Shown here: piece by piece, positions 57,029-64,000 of the stretch
Position numbering within the stretch: the first letter of the stretch is position 1
Layout of the letters: every line of letters begins with the position of its first letter
From: an uncultured Cytophagales bacterium
Lineage (GTDB): Bacteria; Bacteroidota; Bacteroidia; Cytophagales; Cyclobacteriaceae
Assembly (NCBI GenBank): GCA_913057175.1
Contig: CAJXNP010000013.1
Coordinates: 62,001 to 126,000, forward strand
Direction: 5' to 3'
Length of the DNA: 64,000 bases
Notes under the pieces: model-generated
The model's input: the letters and a program-made list of their open reading frames with translations, nothing else
Databases searched by the model: none
Told to the model about the DNA's origin: nothing
Program-made: the position numbers and the translations under genes

Positions 57029-60000
57029 GTGATAGATTTATACTTTATGTTTAGGTACCTACTCTATATCTTATTTGTGATATTATTCTTTTCCTGTTCT
57101 TCCAAAAAAAATGAAACACTATTTTCTTTGGTGCCCTCAAAAGACACAGGAATTGAATTCACTAACGCAATTCATGAAACCGAAATCAGCAATATATTCA
57201 ACTACGAGTATTTCTACAATGGCGGGGGTGTAGCCGTTGGCGATATCAATAATGATGGCCTAACCGATATTTATTTTACTTCCAATATTTTTGGCAATAA
57301 ACTATACCTGAACCAAGGAGATTTTCGGTTTAAAGACATAACCGATCAATCGAATACTGGCTGTGAAGTGGGGTGGAAGACAGGTGTTTCCATGGTTGAT
57401 ATTAATAGTGATGGGCTTCTTGATATTTATGTGTGTCGTTCTGCAAGCCCGGAAACAGATAGGCGAAAGAATATTCTTTTAGTAAATAACGGGGATTTGA
57501 CCTTCACTGAAAAAGCCAATGAATATAATCTGGATGATGCCTCTTTTTCAACTCATTCTGCTTTTTTTGACTACGACAATGATGGTGATCTGGATTTATT
57601 TTTACTGAACCACTCGCGGCTGCCGCTCTCAAATTCTTACAGCATTGAAAAACGTTATGATAACAAAAGGGTAAATTATGTTGGCAATAAGTTGTATCGG
57701 AATGATATCCTTGAAAGTGGTGTGTTTTCCGATGTCAGCGACTCATTGGGCATCTATGGCCCGGTTTCTAATTATGGCTTAGGTATTGCGGTAGGCGATC
57801 TAAATAAGGACGGCTGGCCTGACGTTTACACTTCCAATGACTATACAGAAAAGGACAAACTCTATTTAAACAAAAATGGGAAATTCTTTAACGAAGTGAG
57901 CGACAGCTTATTAACGAGCATGTCTGTTTCATCGATGGGTGTGGATATAGCTGATCTAAATAACGATGGATTATTGGATATTATCAGTTTGGACATGTTG
58001 CCCGAGTACAATGATCAACAAAAGGGATTTTTCTGGCAACACAAATACGAAGTGTATGAGACAATGGTTGAGCGGGGACTACACCACCAATACATGCGAA
58101 ACATGGTACACATTAACAACGGTGATGGCACATTTAGCGAAATAGGGGAATTATTAAAGATGTCAAACACAGACTGGAGTTGGGCGCCTTTGATAGCCGA
58201 TTTCGATAACGATGGAAAACAGGATGTATTTATCACCAATGGTTTTAAAAAGAATTTCAACTCCAATGATTTTTTGAAAATCCAGGGAGAACTTATTGGA
58301 AGGATCAAACAAGGAAAGAGTGCAGAAAGTCTCATTGATATTCTGGAGCTGCTGCCCGAATATAAAGAACACGACTACATGTTTCGAAATTTAGGAGGCC
58401 TTCAATTCACGGATGTTTCGGAAGAATGGGGGTTTGATCAACCTACGCTTTCAAACGGAGTTGCATATGCTGATCTTGACAACGATGGTGATTTGGATTT
58501 GGTTATCAATTGTATTGACAATGAAGCGTTGATTTACCGAAATAACTCCAAGAGCAAAGAGAATAACTATTTGAAGATTGCTTTGGAGGGGAATAACCAA
58601 AATCCTAAGGGCATTGGCGCCGAATTGACCGTCTATCTGGGAGATAACAAAATGTTTCGGAATGTCAATCCCTACCGTGGATTTCAGTCCTCGGTTGAAT
58701 CGAGCTTGTCGTTTGGTTTGGGCAAAGCCCAAAGTATCGACTCCATGAAAGTGCTTTGGCCTGATGGAAGAACACAGAAATTAGTCAATATCCCAGCTAA
58801 TCAAAATATTCTTCTCAAATACGAAAATGCTACGGAACGAGGGTCAATTGAGCTTGGAATTGAACAAAATAAATTTTTTAAGAAAACCAGTACAATTCCT
58901 TTCCTACATAAGGAAAACAATTTCGTGGATTTTAAATCCCAACCGCTGCTCCCGAGAATGTATTCTACACAGGGTCCTGCTGCGGCGATAGGAGACGTAA
59001 ATGCCGACGGATTGAATGATCTGTTTATTGGAGGTGCAAAAGGGCAGCCCGGAAATATGTTCCTTCAGACATCTTCAGGTGAGTATCGAGAATTCTCGTC
59101 TTCCATTTTTAAATCGGACATGATTTCTGAAGATATCGATGCGGTGTTTTTTGATATGGATGGGGATGACGACTTGGATTTATATGTAGTAAGTGGTGGA
59201 AATGAATTTCAACAGGAAGATACTTTTTTACAAGATAGATTGTACGAAAATATAGGAGGTGGAAGATTAGTCAAAAAAGTACTACCAACAATGCTGATGA
59301 GTGGTTCTTGTGTAAGACCTGCTGATATCGATCAGGATGGGGATCTTGATTTGTTTGTAGGAGGTAGGGTTGTTCCCGGCAGGTATCCCGAAACACCGAC
59401 CAGTTATATCTTGATCAACGATGGAGCCGGGAATTTCTCGATAGGCACAGAAACAATAGCTTCTTTTCTTTCAAAAATAGGAATGGTAACGGATGCGTCC
59501 TGGCTCGACTTAAACGACGATAGTTATCCGGATTTAATCATTGTGGGTGAATGGATGCCGGTTACGATTTGCATCAATGAAAACGGTCAGTTGGTTAACA
59601 AGAGCCATGAGTTCATATCGGGGCAAACGGAAGGCTGGTGGAATTGTCTATTGGTTGAAGATTTCGATAGTGACGGTGACCAGGATTTTGTTGCTGGAAA
59701 TTTCGGGTTGAATTATCAATATAAAGCATCAACTGACGAACCTGTGTCGCTGTATTTTGGAGACTACGACGACAATGGGGAAATTGATCCTTTGTTGAAT
59801 TATTTCATCGGAGATAAGAGCTTCCCAATGCCTTTGAGGGATGAGTTGTTAGACCAGGTGCCAGCTTTTAATCAAAGGTTTCCCGATTACAAATCATATA
59901 CAACAGCAACAATAGAAAACATACTAACTGAAAGGGAATTGGACAATTCAGGCGTTTATAAAGCATACAATTTCCAAAGTTCTTTGTTTTTGAATAACGG

Positions 60001-60337
60001 AGACTCCTTTGCGATAAAATCACTTCCAATCCAGGCTCAATATTCCCCTGTTATGGCACTGGCGATTATGGACGTAAATGCTGATGAAATCCCTGATTTA
60101 ATAACCGGTGGTAACATCTCTGCTATGAATGCTCGTCTTGGTGTAGCAACCGGTAATTACGGATTTGTATTTACCGGTGATGGATCCGGAGATTTTAAAT
60201 TCATTTCACCGACCAGATCCGGAATATCTGTCAAAGGGGATGTTCGAAAAATTATCAGGGATGAAAACAGGCTGATCTTTGTAATGAATAATAAAAGTCC
60301 TGTGGTATATGAATTGATCAAAGAGAACTACTTATAA
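57029..60337 (+). CDS. FG-GAP/VCBS-repeat lipoprotein with ASPIC/UnbV domain
   Basis: 1102 aa; lipobox VILFFSCSS; repeated VAVGDINNDGLTDIYFTSN, FDYDNDGDLDLFLLN, IADLNNDGLLDIISLD; ASPIC/UnbV-like GIGAELTVYLGDNKMFRNVNPYRGFQSSVESSLSFGLGKAQSIDSMKVLWPDGRTQ. Confidence 0.93.
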   Translation: MIDLYFMFRYLLYILFVILFFSCSSKKNETLFSLVPSKDTGIEFTNAIHETEISNIFNYEYFYNGGGVAVGDINNDGLTDIYFTSNIFGNKLYLNQGDFRFKDITDQSNTGCEVGWKTGVSMVDINSDGLLDIYVCRSASPETDRRKNILLVNNGDLTFTEKANEYNLDDASFSTHSAFFDYDNDGDLDLFLLNHSRLPLSNSYSIEKRYDNKRVNYVGNKLYRNDILESGVFSDVSDSLGIYGPVSNYGLGIAVGDLNKDGWPDVYTSNDYTEKDKLYLNKNGKFFNEVSDSLLTSMSVSSMGVDIADLNNDGLLDIISLDMLPEYNDQQKGFFWQHKYEVYETMVERGLHHQYMRNMVHINNGDGTFSEIGELLKMSNTDWSWAPLIADFDNDGKQDVFITNGFKKNFNSNDFLKIQGELIGRIKQGKSAESLIDILELLPEYKEHDYMFRNLGGLQFTDVSEEWGFDQPTLSNGVAYADLDNDGDLDLVINCIDNEALIYRNNSKSKENNYLKIALEGNNQNPKGIGAELTVYLGDNKMFRNVNPYRGFQSSVESSLSFGLGKAQSIDSMKVLWPDGRTQKLVNIPANQNILLKYENATERGSIELGIEQNKFFKKTSTIPFLHKENNFVDFKSQPLLPRMYSTQGPAAAIGDVNADGLNDLFIGGAKGQPGNMFLQTSSGEYREFSSSIFKSDMISEDIDAVFFDMDGDDDLDLYVVSGGNEFQQEDTFLQDRLYENIGGGRLVKKVLPTMLMSGSCVRPADIDQDGDLDLFVGGRVVPGRYPETPTSYILINDGAGNFSIGTETIASFLSKIGMVTDASWLDLNDDSYPDLIIVGEWMPVTICINENGQLVNKSHEFISGQTEGWWNCLLVEDFDSDGDQDFVAGNFGLNYQYKASTDEPVSLYFGDYDDNGEIDPLLNYFIGDKSFPMPLRDELLDQVPAFNQRFPDYKSYTTATIENILTERELDNSGVYKAYNFQSSLFLNNGDSFAIKSLPIQAQYSPVMALAIMDVNADEIPDLITGGNISAMNARLGVATGNYGFVFTGDGSGDFKFISPTRSGISVKGDVRKIIRDENRLIFVMNNKSPVVYELIKENYL

Positions 60338-60547
60338 AATTCAATGTGATGTAATTCACTTATCGAAAAATTATGTCATTAACCGTGTTACACATGATGG
60401 AAATTAATTGAAACCCTATTTGAAGAATTTTTTAGGAACTTGTAACAGCATAATTTATTGCCCGATAAATTTCTAAATACCATGCTAATAGATGATAAAT
60501 CGTTAATTTTTTCTTATTTAGCAAAATGACTATTTAATCAACTCTAA

Positions 60548-61747
60548 ATGCTTAGAATCTACCCAATAATTACGTTCATGTTACTTTTAGCATGTACAAC
60601 TGAGAAGGATCATTCCAAACTCGATAAACTAAATCAGATCGTTCAGCAATCGCTTGACAAAGCAATTCCCCAATACATTGCCCTTGAACACTCAGTCCCA
60701 GACACCCTGATGCCCCGTTCGGCCAATCCGGATGGTTCGCTTATGACCAATGAATCCGGATGGTGGACCAGTGGTTTTTTCCCAGGTAGTTTATGGTATT
60801 TATATGAGTATTCCGATCAAGATACTTTGCTTGAATTGGCAAGGAAAAGAACGCATCAGATCGAGGAGGAAAAGCTGAATATCTTTGATCATGACATTGG
60901 TTTTAAAATGTATTGCAGCTATGGTAATGGTTTAAGAATATCAGGAGATACAAGTTATATTCCCATATTACTGCAATCGGCAGAAACACTTACCAAAAGA
61001 TTTAAACCGGAAGTGGGTCTGATCCGCTCCTGGGGTGAAATCGATGGAGAATCCGACTACCTGGTTATTGTGGATAACATGATGAACCTGGAATTACTTT
61101 TTTGGGCATCCAGACAAAGCGGTGATCAAAAGTATTACGACATTGCTGTTTCACATGCTGATAATACAATTAAAAACCACTATCGGGAAGATGGAAGCTC
61201 CTGGCATGTAGTTGATTACAATCCTGAAACAGGTGAAGTCACCACCAAAAAGACGGCACAAGGATATGCGGACAATTCTTCATGGGCGAGAGGTCAATCG
61301 TGGGGATTGTACGGGTATGTAATGTGTTATCGTGAAACGGAATTGCAACGATACCTCGATCATGCGGTTAAAATAGCGGACTTTTTAGTGAATCATCCTA
61401 ATCTTCCCGAGGACAAAGTTCCTTTTTGGGATTTTAATGCACCAGATATTCCGGATGCCTTAAGGGATGCATCTGCAGGAGCGATCATGGCTTCGGCCTT
61501 AATAGAATTAAGTGATTATGTTGATGGGGCTAAGAAGGAACAGTATTTGAACACAGCTGAAACCATTATCCAAACGTTGAGCAGTGAAGAGTACAGAGCA
61601 GAAGAAGGCGAGAATAACAACTTTTTACTCATGCATTCTGTTGGTCATAAACCTGCAAATAGTGAGGTCGACGTTCCGCTGAGTTATGCCGATTACTATT
61701 ATATTGAAGCAATGATGAGGTACCTACAACACAATCAGGATATATAA
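60548..61747 (+). CDS. Glycoside hydrolase family 88 protein (unsaturated uronyl hydrolase), lipoprotein
   Basis: Lipobox MLLLACTTE; ESGWWTSGFFPGSLWYLYEYS, DHDIGFKMYCSYGNGLRI, LVIVDNMMNLELLFWASR, GYADNSSWARGQSWGLYGYVMCYRET, PLSYADYYYIEAMMRY. Confidence 0.93.
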   Translation: MLRIYPIITFMLLLACTTEKDHSKLDKLNQIVQQSLDKAIPQYIALEHSVPDTLMPRSANPDGSLMTNESGWWTSGFFPGSLWYLYEYSDQDTLLELARKRTHQIEEEKLNIFDHDIGFKMYCSYGNGLRISGDTSYIPILLQSAETLTKRFKPEVGLIRSWGEIDGESDYLVIVDNMMNLELLFWASRQSGDQKYYDIAVSHADNTIKNHYREDGSSWHVVDYNPETGEVTTKKTAQGYADNSSWARGQSWGLYGYVMCYRETELQRYLDHAVKIADFLVNHPNLPEDKVPFWDFNAPDIPDALRDASAGAIMASALIELSDYVDGAKKEQYLNTAETIIQTLSSEEYRAEEGENNNFLLMHSVGHKPANSEVDVPLSYADYYYIEAMMRYLQHNQDI

Positions 61748-61778
61748 GTCTTAAGTTCTATTTTCAGATCCTTTCACT

Positions 61779-63068
61779 ATGAGTTCGCAGGAAGATAATG
61801 TTAAATTTTTGAGTAGGAAGAATCTCCTTCCTTTCATCCTAATCACCAGTCTGTTTTTCCTTTGGGGTATTGCCAATAACATGACGGACACCCTGTTGTC
61901 TGCTTTCAAGCGGATAATGAGCATGACTGATTTTCAAACGTCCTGGATCCAGGTGGCATTTTATGGATCTTATTTTTGCCTTGCGCTTCCAGCTGCCATT
62001 TATATTAAGAAATATACTTACAAATCAGGTGTGCTTTTGGGCCTGGGATTATTTGCCCTGGGTTCGTTTATGTTTTATCCGGCTAGTCTGACAATGAAGT
62101 ACGGACACTTTTTATTTTCCCTTTATGTATTGGCAGGTGGACTTTCTATCCTTGAAACGACGGCTAACCCTTATATTATCGCAATGGGTCCTGAAAAAAC
62201 AGGTACCATAAGGTTAAATCTGGCACAGTCATTTAACCCCATTGGATCACTGACTGGTATTTTACTTAGTAAAATTTTCATATTATCCCATTTAAATCCG
62301 GCGACAGAGGTAGAAAGAGCTACCATGCCAACAGAGCAATTGAAAGCCATTCAATCAGCAGAATTGAATGCAGTTATCGGCCCGTATATAGGTGTAGCGG
62401 TGTTCCTGGTTTTTCTTTGGTTTGTTATCAAATTTGTCAAAATGCCTAAAGCATCTGATGCCGGCTCTGAGCTAAACCTCATTCCAACATTTAAAAGATT
62501 GATCCAAACACCTCATTATATTTGGGGAGTGGTAGCGCAATTTTTTTATATGGGTGCTCAGTTGGGAACTTGGTCTTTTACCATTCGATATGTCATGCAG
62601 GAGTTAAACCTCAATGAGGACGATGCAGCTACCTATTATTTTTATGCCATTGTATTATTTACTATCTCACGTTTCGTCTTCACATTTTTAATGCGTTTTA
62701 TCTCCGCCAGGGTTTTACTTATGATTGCAGCTTTAATTGGAACTACCTGTGCAGCTATTGTGATCTTGGGATCAGGTTATGTTGCTGTTTATGCATTGAT
62801 TGGAATTTCTTTTAACCTTTCTCTTATGTTCCCGACAATATTTGGTCTGGCGGTGAGAGGATTAGGCAATGATACCAAAATTGGTGGAGCTGGGGTGATC
62901 ATGGCGATTTTGGGCGGTGCAGTATTCCCATCTGTTCAGGCATTGATCTCTGATGCTACCAACATCCACACCTCTTTTGTGGTCCCATTAGGGTGCTTCA
63001 TTGTCGTTGCTATTTTCGGTGCAACAGGAGCGAAACTTGAACCTGAGTTAAAAGAAGCGATGGAGTAA
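61779..63068 (+). CDS. Sugar MFS transporter, FucP (fucose:H+ symporter) family
   Basis: 429 aa, 12 TM; LITSLFFLWGIANNMTDTLLSAFKRIMSMTDFQTSWIQVAFYGSYF, LETTANPYIIAMGPEKTGTIRLNLAQSFNPIGS. Confidence 0.93.
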   Translation: MSSQEDNVKFLSRKNLLPFILITSLFFLWGIANNMTDTLLSAFKRIMSMTDFQTSWIQVAFYGSYFCLALPAAIYIKKYTYKSGVLLGLGLFALGSFMFYPASLTMKYGHFLFSLYVLAGGLSILETTANPYIIAMGPEKTGTIRLNLAQSFNPIGSLTGILLSKIFILSHLNPATEVERATMPTEQLKAIQSAELNAVIGPYIGVAVFLVFLWFVIKFVKMPKASDAGSELNLIPTFKRLIQTPHYIWGVVAQFFYMGAQLGTWSFTIRYVMQELNLNEDDAATYYFYAIVLFTISRFVFTFLMRFISARVLLMIAALIGTTCAAIVILGSGYVAVYALIGISFNLSLMFPTIFGLAVRGLGNDTKIGGAGVIMAILGGAVFPSVQALISDATNIHTSFVVPLGCFIVVAIFGATGAKLEPELKEAME

Positions 63069-63220
63069 ATTCAGGAGATTAAAGATTCCAAAGAACGTCT
63101 TTTAATTTTCAAAAATACTTATATATAAAGTTAATCTTAGCGATTTTTCCTTCTCTAAAATACGAGTGTGATGTGAAAGATCATTCCTAACATTATGATA
63201 ATATTTAAGTATATTTAACT

Positions 63221-63391
63221 ATGGAAAAGAAAATTAAAGAACTTTTTGAATTTGCCGCAGATCACGAGATCATGATTCAAAACATGAATAAAAGATTAAA
63301 GCTCGTAGAGAGTGTAGGTATTATTATATCAATAGCTTCCATTTCGGCGCTTGTTGGATTAATTGTGGTGTTAGCAAATAGTAGTATTTAA
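63221..63391 (+). CDS. Small membrane protein, 56 aa
   Basis: MEKKIKELFEFAADHEIMIQNMNKRLKLVESVGIIISIASISALVGLIVVLANSSI*, amphipathic N-terminus plus one TM; not in the supplied ORF list (below its size cut-off). Confidence 0.45.
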   Translation: MEKKIKELFEFAADHEIMIQNMNKRLKLVESVGIIISIASISALVGLIVVLANSSI

Positions 63392-63421
63392 GTAACTAAT
63401 TGCTATAATTTTTCTTTAGAA

Positions 63422-63781
63422 TTGGACACAATGTCATATATGATTAAGCGCTATTGCAAGACTCTCCAACTCAAAGACGATCCAAAACTCATCGAACAAT
63501 ACAAAAAAGTCCATGGATCAGGGGCGGTCTGGCCTGAAATCACAAAAGGGATGAAGGATGTTGGGATTGTGGATATGGAAATTTACATCTATGGAAGTCG
63601 GCTATTCATGATCATGGACACCATACCTGAATTTGATCACGACAAAGCGATGGCCGAACTTGCCCAAAAGCCTCGCCAGTCTGAATGGGAAGCATTCGTT
63701 TCCAAATTTCAGCAAACCTCATCAGATTCATCAGCCGATGCAAAGTGGCAAATGATGGAAAGGATTTACAAGATGGATTGA
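63422..63781 (+). CDS. L-rhamnose mutarotase-like protein
   Basis: RYCKTLQLKDDPKLIEQYKKVHGSGAVWPEITKGMKDVGIVDMEIYIYGSRLFMIMDT; C-terminal WQMMERIYKMD. Confidence 0.85.
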   Translation: MDTMSYMIKRYCKTLQLKDDPKLIEQYKKVHGSGAVWPEITKGMKDVGIVDMEIYIYGSRLFMIMDTIPEFDHDKAMAELAQKPRQSEWEAFVSKFQQTSSDSSADAKWQMMERIYKMD

Positions 63782-63874
63782 TATCCCCTGTACGATCTTT
63801 TGCAGTTTTGGACATCGATCAAAACAGCATCACGTACATAAAGTTAAGTGATCAGTGAAACCTGAAAAACTAGT

Positions 63875-64000
63875 ATGAAAATTCTGGAACTCACACTACT
63901 GTCAAATCACCTGCAACAGCAAAAGAAATTTTACCGCGATGTACTTGAATTGGAACTGATTGCTGAACGTAGAGATAGAATTTCTTTTCAGGTTGGTAGT
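63875..64000 (+). CDS. VOC/glyoxalase family protein, N-terminal fragment (runs off window)
   Basis: MKILELTLLSNHLQQQKKFYRDVLELELIAERRDRISFQVGS, open to the window end. Confidence 0.65.
   Translation, partial: MKILELTLLSNHLQQQKKFYRDVLELELIAERRDRISFQVGS

Noticed and set aside
1-64000. tRNA, rRNA, prophage, IS element or integrative element boundaries
   Set aside because: No transposase, integrase, phage structural genes or recognisable tRNA/rRNA found by eye; tRNAscan-SE/Infernal would be needed to exclude small RNAs.

Overview
This 64 kb window looks chromosomal and comes from a Bacteroidota (Cytophagales-like) genome. The evidence is SusC/SusD pairs, an ECF sigma/FecR/TonB receptor module, TAnnTTTG-type promoters and A-rich ribosome-binding regions. 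I saw no rRNA, tRNA, CRISPR array, prophage or intact transposase. Main blocks: (i) orphan eutBC, ppk1, GH3-family and YpdA-like genes; (ii) a small-protein stress cluster (HPF, CsbD, two YtxH, coiled-coil lipoprotein) beside a CHAP-like protein; (iii) a three-gene split HipA toxin-antitoxin locus (HipB-HipS-HipT type) with about 40 bp-phased palindromic operators; (iv) an ECF sigma/anti-sigma/TonB receptor/DUF4249 module; (v) a nitrate/nitrite cluster (nirBD, NrtABCD-type ABC transporter, two porins, NarX/NarL-like two-component pair) whose intergenic regions carry 10 bp-phased TACGTA motifs forming NarL-style 7-2-7 palindromes; (vi) a polysaccharide utilisation locus (SusC, SusD, two TIG/IPT surface glycan-binding proteins, a 1.1-kaa FG-GAP/UnbV lipoprotein, GH88, FucP-like MFS, rhamnose-mutarotase-like). 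The strongest hunt items are the candidate NarL-like regulon, the split HipA locus with its operators, the terminator hairpin that has been translated into the sensor kinase ORF, and several structured intergenic repeats. All family calls come from reading the translated sequence; no database search was run.
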